DNA of 7,933 bases from Syntrophomonadaceae bacterium (GTDB lineage Bacteria > Bacillota > Syntrophomonadia > Syntrophomonadales > Syntrophomonadaceae): positions 1 through 7,933 of the forward strand of contig JAQUGU010000077.1 in the NCBI GenBank assembly GCA_028683995.1. The letters run 5' to 3'. Made by a program: the position numbers and the translations under genes. The notes below the pieces were generated by a model. The model made no database searches, was not told the origin of the DNA, and worked only from the letters and a program-made list of their open reading frames with translations. Shown piece by piece: positions 1 through 5,565 of this stretch. Position 1 is the stretch's first letter; every line of letters starts with the position of its first letter.

Positions 1-16
1 AGGGTTTTATGCAAGT

Positions 17-49
17 TTAAAATTGGCAAATACACCAATTTAACGTTAA
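17..49. repeat. Small AT-rich inverted repeat and palindrome in the leader
   Basis: AAATTGG at 20-26 pairs perfectly with CCAATTT at 35-41 across an 8-base loop. Next to it is the 10-base palindrome TTAACGTTAA at 40-49. No T-run follows, so it does not look like an intrinsic terminator. It could be a protein-binding site or chance structure in AT-rich DNA. I see no coding sequence in positions 1-147. Confidence 0.3.
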
Positions 50-84
50 TTAATATGCTTCTACATCCTTCTTGGTTATCGTGT

Positions 85-125
85 TTTCCAGTGTTATCGG
101 GTATAGTACAAAATTTTACTGGAAA
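85..125. promoter_or_regulatory. Inverted repeat upstream of the bofC-like gene, possible operator or promoter region
   Basis: TTTCCAGT at 85-92 and ACTGGAAA at 118-125 are perfect 8-base inverted repeats, 25 bases apart. Between them lies TATAGT at 102-107, which could serve as a -10 hexamer, but no convincing -35 box sits at 16-18 bases from it. The bofC gene of B. subtilis is transcribed in the forespore, so a sporulation sigma factor is possible, but I cannot recognise its promoter here. Regulatory meaning is inferred only from position. Confidence 0.25.
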
Positions 126-147
126 TAATAGCTAAGAGGTGATAAAC

Positions 148-705
148 ATGAAAAATGGGCGTAGGCTTACCTACCTTGGCATGATGATGATTGCCGGAGT
201 GTTATGCGGTTTCATCTTAAGCGGCGTTTATAATGATGTTAGCAAGGAAAAAAAGCCCGTAGTAGAGATTAGCCATAAAACAAAAACCGTAACTCCCAAC
301 ACTCCTATCGTCTATGAAAGAGAATATACCAAATGCGGACATACGGTAATTTCCAGTTTCGAACATAGCAAGGACCTGGAGGGGAAAGACCTGGCCTCCA
401 TACGACGTAAATACAGCCCGGACCAGGGGTATCTCATTAACTGGAAGGGAGATACCCTGCTGATTAAACAGCAGATAGACGGATTTTGTCCCCAGGATAA
501 GGGGAGCTACCGTTTAAAAGAATACCAGGGCATGGTTGCTGTTTACCGGGGTGTAGAAGAGGAGAAAGTGCTGGAACGGGTTACTGTTATTCGTATGGAC
601 TTATTACCTGCTGCTATTCAGAAGGATATTAGAGCAGGTAAATTTGAATTTGGGGATAAAAACGCCTTAAATGATGCCCTGGAGAACTTGGATGAGTATT
701 TGTAG
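148..705 (+). CDS. bofC: BofC-like membrane-anchored sporulation protein
   Basis: The product is 185 residues, with a short basic N-terminus (KNGRR), one hydrophobic segment at about 8-28, and the rest presumably outside the membrane. The C-terminal part, about 110-185, resembles the BofC C-terminal domain: a Cys-containing entry (GFCP), the YQGMVAVYRG strand pair and an acidic helical tail. In B. subtilis BofC is an exported forespore protein that restrains the SpoIVB signalling protease, and so controls sigma-K activation; the same role here is inferred. Location next to ruv genes matches the Bacillus order. Cysteines at 63 and 114 lie in the external part and could form a disulfide. The ATG at 148 is chosen because AGAGGTGAT (136-144) places a Shine-Dalgarno core correctly for it; the GTG at 139 would overlap that site. 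The N-terminal half is less clearly family-like. Confidence 0.75.
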   Translation: MKNGRRLTYLGMMMIAGVLCGFILSGVYNDVSKEKKPVVEISHKTKTVTPNTPIVYEREYTKCGHTVISSFEHSKDLEGKDLASIRRKYSPDQGYLINWKGDTLLIKQQIDGFCPQDKGSYRLKEYQGMVAVYRGVEEEKVLERVTVIRMDLLPAAIQKDIRAGKFEFGDKNALNDALENLDEYL

Positions 706-708
706 AAT

Positions 709-776
709 TGGGAAGTGGGAGGCGGGAAGTTGGAAGTGAGAGGTTAGAGGTGGGACTTGGGAAATAGGAAGTGAGA
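709..776 (+). repeat. Degenerate purine-rich GGAAGTGAGA-type repeat tract
   Basis: Between bofC and ruvC the + strand is almost free of C and built from variants of GGAAGTGRGA. GGAAGT occurs at 711, 725, 732 and 767, and the full GGAAGTGAGA occurs twice, at 732-741 and 767-776, exactly 35 bases apart. The tract begins just after the bofC stop codon and ends before the ruvC promoter. It has no open frame of note. It looks like a decayed tandem or dispersed intergenic repeat. Confidence 0.6.
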
Positions 777-812
777 TTAATGAAGTGCATTTTTACGTCT
801 ATAGCATAGTAG

Positions 813-840
813 TTGACCGCAATTTCAAGTAATATATAAG
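813..840 (+). promoter_or_regulatory. Probable sigma-A promoter for ruvCAB
   Basis: TTGACC at 813-818 matches five of six bases of the -35 consensus. After a 16-base spacer, TATAAG at 835-840 matches five of six bases of the -10 consensus. A start of transcription near 847 would give a leader of about 20 bases carrying the ruvC ribosome binding site (AAGGCGGG, about 854-861). This suggests ruvC-ruvA-ruvB can be transcribed separately from bofC. Confidence 0.5.
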
Positions 841-868
841 AGAGATATTTATTAAGGCGGGCGTAAAA

Positions 869-1345
869 ATGCGTATTTTAGGCATCGATCCGGGTACGGC
901 TACCACCGGTTACGGGGTAGTAGACTACCAGGCGGGAAGAGAAAAAATGGTTACTTATGGTACGATAAAAACAGACTCAGGTATGGCTATGCCTTTACGC
1001 CTATATCGGATTAAACTTCAATTGGAGCAATTACTGCAAGAATACCTACCTGATAAAGTGGCAGTAGAAGAAATATTTTACAACCGTAACTCGAAAACTG
1101 TAATCAGCGTGGCTCAAAGTCGTGGTGTAGTTCTTATGACTGCTGCGGCAGCCGGACTGCCGGTCTTAGAATATACTCCCTTACAGGTTAAACAGGCTGT
1201 AGTGGGTTATGGTAATGCGGATAAGAGACAGGTACAGTTAATGGTACAACGAATACTGGGTATGAAGGAAATACCTCGCCCCGATGATGCTGCAGATGCA
1301 CTGGCCATTGCTATTTGCGGCCTGCATTCCAGCCGTCTGGGATAA
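869..1345 (+). CDS. ruvC: Holliday junction resolvase RuvC
   Basis: The 158-residue product is a RuvC endonuclease (E. coli RuvC has 173). It cuts four-way DNA junctions symmetrically in the RuvABC complex during recombinational repair. The RNase H-like fold is recognisable from the opening strand MRILGIDPGTATTGYG with catalytic Asp7. The second acidic site is VAVEEIFYNRN (Glu67), and the C-terminal PDDAADALAIA helix carries Asp140 and Asp143. All four catalytic acids of the family are therefore present and the enzyme should be active. The ATG at 869 follows an AAGGCGGG ribosome binding site and gives the standard N-terminus. It is the first gene of the ruv group, with a probable promoter just upstream. 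B. subtilis lacks RuvC and uses RecU, so its presence here points to a clostridial rather than Bacillus-type lineage. Confidence 0.97.
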   Translation: MRILGIDPGTATTGYGVVDYQAGREKMVTYGTIKTDSGMAMPLRLYRIKLQLEQLLQEYLPDKVAVEEIFYNRNSKTVISVAQSRGVVLMTAAAAGLPVLEYTPLQVKQAVVGYGNADKRQVQLMVQRILGMKEIPRPDDAADALAIAICGLHSSRLG

Positions 1346-1418
1346 ATAGGGGTAAGGCGTGAGGGGGAAGGGGTTTCAGGTATGATATATGTGATATATG
1401 CAAGGGGAAAAGATACAT

Positions 1419-2018
1419 ATGATTTCATTTATTAAAGGCTTTTTGGCTGAGCAAAATGCTGATTCCATAGTAGTCGATGTTAATGGAGTAGGTTATGAGA
1501 TAATTATTCCACCCCGGGCTATGACCAGATTACCTGGTCGGGGTGAGACCGTGCTGTTGTATACTCATTTACAGGTGCTGGAGAATGAATTCAAACTATA
1601 TGGTTTTACGGAAAAAGAGGAATTAAAGCTGTTCAAGCAATTGCTGGGGGTTTCCGGCATGGGAGCCAAAGGAGCCGTAAACGTTCTCGATTTTATCGAT
1701 CCGCCCGGTTTTTACCAGGCCATTGCCAGCCAGGATGAAAAATTGCTGATAAAAATTCCCGGTGTAGGCAAGAAAACGGCCAGCCGCCTCATTTTCGAGC
1801 TCAAGGATAAAATAAGCAGTGAACAGCTTATAGCTTCATCAGTTCGGGATGATAGTAGTATGGATGAGGTGTTAGAAGCGCTGGAAGCCCTGGGCTATGG
1901 CCGCAGCGAGATTTATCCCCTGGTTCTGGAGATGCAGGCCCGAGGGGAGTTGGACGGCAGTGTGGAAGAAAACTTGAGAAAGATTCTTAAAGCCCGTAAC
2001 GTACAGATGAAGAGATAG
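1419..2018 (+). CDS. ruvA: Holliday junction branch migration protein RuvA
   Basis: The 199-residue product is RuvA, which binds four-way junctions as a tetramer and loads the RuvB motor. Domain I is an OB-fold at about 1-63 (MISFIKGFLAEQ to LYGF). Domain II carries two helix-hairpin-helix motifs, LLGVSGMGAKGAVNVL (about 75-90) and LLIKIPGVGKKTASRLI (about 109-125). Domain III, the RuvB-binding part, begins near residue 148 (MDEVLEALEALGYGRSE). The ATG at 1419 is preferred over the in-frame ATG at 1398, because it yields the family N-terminus (MI-x-F-I-x-G) and AAGGGGAAAA lies about 10 bases upstream. A gap of 73 bases separates it from ruvC; the gap is G-rich and contains the short repeat GATATATG twice (1384-1391 and 1393-1400), with no clear promoter. 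The ruvB start follows 9 bases after its stop. Confidence 0.96.
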   Translation: MISFIKGFLAEQNADSIVVDVNGVGYEIIIPPRAMTRLPGRGETVLLYTHLQVLENEFKLYGFTEKEELKLFKQLLGVSGMGAKGAVNVLDFIDPPGFYQAIASQDEKLLIKIPGVGKKTASRLIFELKDKISSEQLIASSVRDDSSMDEVLEALEALGYGRSEIYPLVLEMQARGELDGSVEENLRKILKARNVQMKR

Positions 2019-2027
2019 GGATTGGGG

Positions 2028-3065
2028 ATGCTTAAGGTGCAGGATGACAGGATAATATCATCTCACTGGCAGGAAGAGGACGATATTGCCGATACTTCTA
2101 TCCGGCCATTAAGGTTGGTAGATTACATAGGTCAGGAGCGGGTTAAAGAAAACATAAGTATATTTATTGCTGCTGCCCGGGAAAGAGGTGAGAGCCTGGA
2201 TCATGTGCTTTTGAGCGGGCCTCCCGGTTTGGGTAAAACAACCCTGGCCAGTATTGTAGCAGCCGAACTGGGTAATTCCATCCGCAAGACTTCTGGTCCG
2301 GCTATCGAACGTCCGGGCGACCTGGCCGCTATACTGACTAATCTGGAAGCCGGGGAAATTCTTTTTATAGATGAAATTCACCGTTTAAATCGTAGTGTGG
2401 AAGAAATTATGTACCCGGCTATGGAGGATTATGCCATTGATATAATTATTGGAAAAGGACCGGCTGCCCGTACCCTGAGATTAGACCTGCCTCCATTTAC
2501 CTTAATTGGGGCTACTACCCGACCGGGATTATTGAGCTCTCCCCTGCGGGACCGTTTCGGCATAAACTGCCGTCTGGATTTTTATTCGGTTGAGAATTTG
2601 AGTAATATTATTCTCCGGGCTGCGGGAATACTAGGTTTGGCTATAGATGAAGCCGGTGCCCGGGCTATTGGCCAACGTTCACGAGGAACCCCCCGGGTGG
2701 CCAACCGCCTGCTAAAAAGGGTGCGTGATTATGCGCTGATTAAAGCAGATGGTGCCATTGACCAGAAGGTGGCCAGGCAAGCTTTGGAGATGCTGGATAT
2801 TGATGAATATGGATTGGACAACATGGACCGCATGATCCTGGAGGCGATTATTTATAAATTTGGTGGAGGTCCGGTAGGGCTGGAGACTTTATCTGCTGCA
2901 GTATCCGAAGAAAACGATACTTTAACCGACGTTTATGAACCATATTTATTAAAACTGGGCTTTATCCAAAAAACCCCCCGGGGTCGGATTGCCACCGAAC
3001 ACGCCTACCGCCACCTGGGCTGCCCGGTACAGAAAAATACTGAGACCAGCCTTTTTGAGGATTAG
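2028..3065 (+). CDS. ruvB: Holliday junction ATP-dependent DNA helicase RuvB
   Basis: The 345-residue product is the RuvB AAA+ motor, which drives branch migration as a hexameric ring on each side of the RuvA-bound junction. Family motifs in order are: Walker A GPPGLGKT (64-71), Walker B ILFIDEIHR (111-119), sensor 1 GATTRPG (161-167), the arginine-finger region SPLRDRFG (171-178), and sensor 2 RGTPRVANRLLKRVRDYA (219-236). A C-terminal winged helix ends with the conserved QKTPRGR (314-320). Length is typical (B. subtilis about 334). The ATG at 2028 is chosen because AGGG at 2017-2020, overlapping the end of ruvA, is 7 bases upstream; the in-frame TTG at 2022 is too close to that site. The tight ruvA-ruvB spacing implies one transcript and translational coupling. 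Confidence 0.97.
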   Translation: MLKVQDDRIISSHWQEEDDIADTSIRPLRLVDYIGQERVKENISIFIAAARERGESLDHVLLSGPPGLGKTTLASIVAAELGNSIRKTSGPAIERPGDLAAILTNLEAGEILFIDEIHRLNRSVEEIMYPAMEDYAIDIIIGKGPAARTLRLDLPPFTLIGATTRPGLLSSPLRDRFGINCRLDFYSVENLSNIILRAAGILGLAIDEAGARAIGQRSRGTPRVANRLLKRVRDYALIKADGAIDQKVARQALEMLDIDEYGLDNMDRMILEAIIYKFGGGPVGLETLSAAVSEENDTLTDVYEPYLLKLGFIQKTPRGRIATEHAYRHLGCPVQKNTETSLFED

Positions 3066-3078
3066 TCTAAGATTTTAT

Positions 3079-3389
3079 TTCACGCAGATCGCGCGGATTA
3101 AGCAGGATTTACGCGGATTCATTAGTAAATGATTTTACTGCAAAAACCCTAATTTGATTGTATATTAGTGAATACATGGGTTGAAGAGAGAGTGTTTTAA
3201 TTTTTTTGAATTATGGTAGAAATACACCCTACACACTACGGGTACTACTGATGCTCCGTTGGTCGCAATTAAGGTTGCGGGTACTACAATGTTGCGTCTA
3301 ATTATACGGCCAATTGCATGCTAAGGGGTTACGACCCATTTTAAAAAAATCCGCGGAAATCCCATAATAATCCGCGCGATCCGCGTGAA
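3079..3389. mobile_element. MITE-like element with long imperfect terminal inverted repeats, between ruvB and queH
   Basis: This 311-base element fills most of the 344-base gap between ruvB and queH. The left arm (3079-3119) and right arm (3348-3389) are inverted copies: 3079-3100 matches the complement of 3368-3389 at 21 of 22 bases, and 3105-3119 matches the complement of 3348-3362 at 14 of 15. Each arm is itself made of degenerate CGCGGATT-type units about 9-10 bases long. The 228-base interior has no credible gene. It has a CGGGTACTAC direct repeat (3239 and 3278), a CGCAA/TTGCG hairpin (3264-3279), an AGTAAA/TTTACT hairpin (3124-3139) and a short GGGT-TACG-ACCC hairpin (3326-3337). I see no convincing target-site duplication, so calling it mobile is inference; it may instead be a dispersed structural repeat. 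The right arm ends about 8 bases before the queH ribosome binding site. Confidence 0.55.
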
Positions 3390-3409
3390 TTTAAGCAAGG
3401 GTGGTTCGA

Positions 3410-3988
3410 ATGTCTAAAGTACTTCTTCATATTTGTTGTGGGCCTTGTGCCAGTTACCCGGTACCCTCTTTGCGGGAGCAGGGTTATGAGGGGATGGGTT
3501 ATTTTTTTAACCCCAATATTCACCCTTATAGCGAGTATATAAAACGCCGGGAGGCTCTGGAGGAATATTCCCATCAGACTAACCTGAAGGTAATCTATGA
3601 TGAAAACTATAACCCGGTAGAATATTTTCAAAACATCTCTTACCGGGAAAGCCAGCGTTGCTTGTTCTGTTACCGGTTGCGTCTGGAACAGGCCGCCCAT
3701 ATTGCTAAAAAAGGCAAATTTGATTATTTTAGTACTACCCTGCTGGTTAGTAAATACCAGAAGCACCACTTAATCAAGGAAGTGGGAGAAGCTATGGGAG
3801 AAAAATATGGGGTGCCGTTTTTATACCAGGACTTCCGCGAGGGATTTAAACAGTCAGTGGAGTGCTCCAAAGCCATGGGGCTCTATCGACAGCAGTATTG
3901 CGGTTGTCTCTACAGTGAGATGGAGCGTTATGCTCCCCGCGAACTGGTCAAGAAGGTTTTTTCATCTAGGAAAATAGACGCGGACTGA
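3410..3988 (+). CDS. queH: Epoxyqueuosine reductase QueH
   Basis: The 192-residue product belongs to the QueH (formerly DUF208) family, the non-cobalamin enzyme that reduces epoxyqueuosine to queuosine in tRNA, the final step of Q biosynthesis. Family marks are the N-terminal HICCGPCASYP (Cys9, Cys10, Cys13), NPNIHPYSEYIKRREAL (34-50), RCLFCYRLRL (Cys84, Cys87), and the C-terminal RQQYCGCLYSE (Cys164, Cys166). The conserved cysteines are expected to hold an iron-sulfur cluster and a further iron site. The ATG at 3410 is preferred because AAGGGTGG (3397-3404) sits 5 bases upstream; a GTG at 3401 lies inside that site. Placement in the same run as queA and tgt strongly supports the assignment. 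I found no preQ1 riboswitch upstream. Confidence 0.93.
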   Translation: MSKVLLHICCGPCASYPVPSLREQGYEGMGYFFNPNIHPYSEYIKRREALEEYSHQTNLKVIYDENYNPVEYFQNISYRESQRCLFCYRLRLEQAAHIAKKGKFDYFSTTLLVSKYQKHHLIKEVGEAMGEKYGVPFLYQDFREGFKQSVECSKAMGLYRQQYCGCLYSEMERYAPRELVKKVFSSRKIDAD

Positions 3989-4068
3989 GTAACCGGGTGG
4001 ATATAGGAGATCAAGCTCCTCGGTTTAGGGTTGGAATAAAGAAAAATGCAGAGAAGCAGGAGTTTGGT

Positions 4069-4293
4069 ATGAACATGGAAGCTATGGCGAAAATATTAAT
4101 AGGGGTTGGCTTATTTATCATTCTGGCTGGTATTATGCTATATGTGCTGGCGCGGCTGGGGGTATATGGTGTTAAAATACCGGGGGATATTTATATTAAA
4201 AGAGAAAACTTCAGCTTTTACTTTCCTATAGTTTCCTGTTTGGTAATTAGCCTTCTCCTTACCTTAATTATTAACCTGATAGGCAGGCGTTAA
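4069..4293 (+). CDS. Small two-helix membrane protein of the DUF2905 type
   Basis: The 74-residue product has two hydrophobic segments, about 8-29 (ILIGVGLFIILAGIMLYVLA) and about 50-69 (YFPIVSCLVISLLLTLIINL). They are joined by a loop with the characteristic KIPGDIYIKRENFSFYFP sequence. This pattern matches the DUF2905 family of very small bacterial membrane proteins of unknown function, usually about 65-75 residues. The ATG at 4069 is chosen because AGGAG at 4058-4062 lies 6 bases upstream and because it gives the family length; an in-frame GTG at 3997 would add 24 unrelated residues without a ribosome binding site. It lies between queH and queA and its stop codon is 3 bases before the queA ATG, so it should be co-transcribed. 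No role in queuosine synthesis is known to me; position alone does not prove one. Confidence 0.85.
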   Translation: MNMEAMAKILIGVGLFIILAGIMLYVLARLGVYGVKIPGDIYIKRENFSFYFPIVSCLVISLLLTLIINLIGRR

Positions 4294-4296
4294 TAT

Positions 4297-5433
4297 ATGC
4301 ATGAAAACCAGAAGGCCATGGGGACGGTTCGAGCGTCCCGAAGCGAAGCGAAGGCCGATAGGGAAGACGATGGAACCGTCCCCGTGGCCTTGGAAAACAG
4401 TATTTATAACCTGCAAAGCTACCAGTTTGACCTGCCCCCTGATTTAATAGCCCAATACCCGATGGAACCGCGGGATCATTCGCGGCTACTAGTTTTGGAT
4501 CGGCAAACCGGGCTCATTAAGAATCATGTTTTCTCAGATATTATTGATTATCTGGAGGCCGGGGATACCCTGGTGCTTAATGATACCAGGGTAATTCCAG
4601 CCAGGCTTTATGGCTGTAAAGACAGTGGAGCCAGGGTGGAATTACTTTTATTAAACCAGCGGGGGAAGCAATGGGAGGCCCTGGTCCGACCGGCAAAACG
4701 ATTAAAACCTGGCAGCAGGGTAAGGTTTGACGGGAATGGAGTAGAGGTAGAGATAACTGCCGAGTTGAATTTGGCCGGAGGCAGGTTGATAGAATTTAGA
4801 AACTGCGTAGACGAGATGAGTTTTATTGAGCAGACGGGTCAAATGCCTCTGCCTCCCTACATCAACCGCCCGGCAGAAAAAGCTGATAAGCAAAGCTACC
4901 AGACTATCTACGCCCGGGAAAAGGGTTCTGCTGCTGCTCCAACTGCCGGTCTGCATTTTAGCCAGGAATTACTTCAGCGTATTCAGGATAAGGGGGTCAA
5001 CCTGGGCTATATTTTACTACATGTAGGATTAGGTACTTTTCGCCCGGTAAGCAGCGAGGATATACGCCAGCACCAAATGCATTATGAGTATTACCGAGTG
5101 GATGAAGAAACCGCAGCCTTACTTAACCAGACCCGGCAGAAAGGTAAAAAGATAATTGCAGTTGGTACTACAGTGGTAAGGACCCTGGAAACAGTCTATA
5201 ATACTAAGCATGGTTTTACTGCCGGGGAAGGTCAAACCAATAAATTTATCTACCCTGGTTATGAAATTAAGGCGGTAGACCGCTTGCTAACTAATTTTCA
5301 CCTTCCCGGATCTTCACTTATTATGCTGGTGGCGGCTTTGGCCGGCTATGATAATACCATGGTAGCCTACCGGCATGCAGTTGAAAATAAATACCGTTTT
5401 TTCAGTTACGGTGATGCGATGTTGGTAGTTTAA
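4297..5433 (+). CDS. queA: S-adenosylmethionine:tRNA ribosyltransferase-isomerase QueA
   Basis: QueA transfers and isomerises the ribosyl part of SAM onto preQ1 in tRNA, making epoxyqueuosine. The 378-residue frame has the family blocks RDHSRLLVLDR (59-69), LNDTRVIPARLYG (94-106), PLPPYINRP (184-192), YQTIYAREKGSAAAPTAGLHF (201-221, with one residue of each end variable), VGLGTFRPV (243-251), HYEYYRV (262-268), TNFHLPGSSLIMLVAALAGY (332-351) and YRFFSYGDAML (366-376). The protein is about 30 residues longer than usual. The excess is residues 3-32, charged and unlike the family, encoded by an inserted palindromic repeat. Without it the N-terminus reads MHENSIYNLQSYQFDLPPDL and length is 348, normal for QueA. 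The ATG at 4297 is kept because removal of the insert restores a good N-terminus from that codon; its ribosome binding site (AGG, 4285-4287) is weak. A GTG at 4384 is an alternative start but lacks one. Confidence 0.95.
   Translation: MHENQKAMGTVRASRSEAKADREDDGTVPVALENSIYNLQSYQFDLPPDLIAQYPMEPRDHSRLLVLDRQTGLIKNHVFSDIIDYLEAGDTLVLNDTRVIPARLYGCKDSGARVELLLLNQRGKQWEALVRPAKRLKPGSRVRFDGNGVEVEITAELNLAGGRLIEFRNCVDEMSFIEQTGQMPLPPYINRPAEKADKQSYQTIYAREKGSAAAPTAGLHFSQELLQRIQDKGVNLGYILLHVGLGTFRPVSSEDIRQHQMHYEYYRVDEETAALLNQTRQKGKKIIAVGTTVVRTLETVYNTKHGFTAGEGQTNKFIYPGYEIKAVDRLLTNFHLPGSSLIMLVAALAGYDNTMVAYRHAVENKYRFFSYGDAMLVV
4312..4391. repeat. 80-bp palindromic (REP/MITE-like) repeat inside the 5' end of queA
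   Basis: Left arm 4312-4330 and right arm 4373-4391 are 19-base inverted repeats matching at 18 positions; the odd pair would be G-U in RNA. The core GGGGACGGTTC is, as I recall, a common dispersed palindromic repeat type in Clostridia, but I have not searched for it. The 42-base centre has the run GAAGCGAAGCGAAG and a weaker inner pairing (CGTCCC with GGGAAGACG). Direct repeats flank it: GAAAACCAG at 4303-4311 and GAAAACAG at 4393-4400. From one GAAAAC to the next is exactly 90 bases, 30 codons, so the queA frame is kept. In mRNA it would make a strong hairpin beginning 15 bases after the start codon. Confidence 0.8.
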
Positions 5434-5562
5434 TAATCCGCTCCCTTAATAGCGACCGAAGGAAGCAGCAGTGTGCCCTATGGGTACGTAGTTCCCTAAA
5501 AATCCGCGTATTCCGCGTCTTTTATCGGGCTAATACATGGTTTAGAACTTTTATAGGAGAAC
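5434..5562. repeat. queA-tgt gap with partial CCGCG-type repeat
   Basis: This 129-base gap holds AATCCGCGTATTCCGCG at 5501-5517 (preceded by AAA), the same kind of unit as the right arm of the ruvB-queH element. TAATAATCCGC at 5431-5441, overlapping the queA stop, matches 11 bases of that arm (TAATAATCCGC at 3365-3375). In addition, 5448-5480 read in reverse complement aligns with 3237-3270 at about 26 of 35 columns with three gaps. It therefore looks like a diverged or truncated relative, rearranged. The tgt ribosome binding site follows at 5555-5560. No clear promoter or terminator is visible. Confidence 0.4.
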
Positions 5563-5565
5563 GTG

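Noticed and set aside
139..147. Upstream GTG start for bofC, adding three residues
   Set aside because: The GTG overlaps the AGAGGTGAT ribosome binding site that serves the ATG at 148.
3079..3119. CRISPR repeat-spacer array
   Set aside because: The CGCGGATT units are about 9-10 bases apart with no room for spacers and no unique inserts, so this is a short degenerate repeat and not CRISPR.
3121..3210. Possible promoter for queH in the element interior (TTGATT or TTGAAG boxes)
   Set aside because: Neither box has a -10-like hexamer at 16-18 bases, so I could not support a promoter.
3066..3409. preQ1 riboswitch upstream of queH
   Set aside because: The A-rich run near 3343-3349 recalled a preQ1-I tail, but no matching upstream stem with the conserved loop was found, and this run belongs to the repeat arm.
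3341..3769. Open frame of 142 codons on the - strand
   Set aside because: It is antisense to queH and runs into the inverted-repeat arm. The translation shows no family resemblance and queH explains the region.
3997..4068. Upstream GTG start for the DUF2905-like gene, adding 24 residues
   Set aside because: No ribosome binding site precedes it, the added residues are polar and unlike the family, and the ATG at 4069 has a good AGGAG and gives the typical length.
4301..4444. Alternative + frame from ATG 4301 overlapping the queA start (about 47 codons)
   Set aside because: It arises by chance from the GC-rich repeat insert in another frame, ends soon within queA and resembles no protein.
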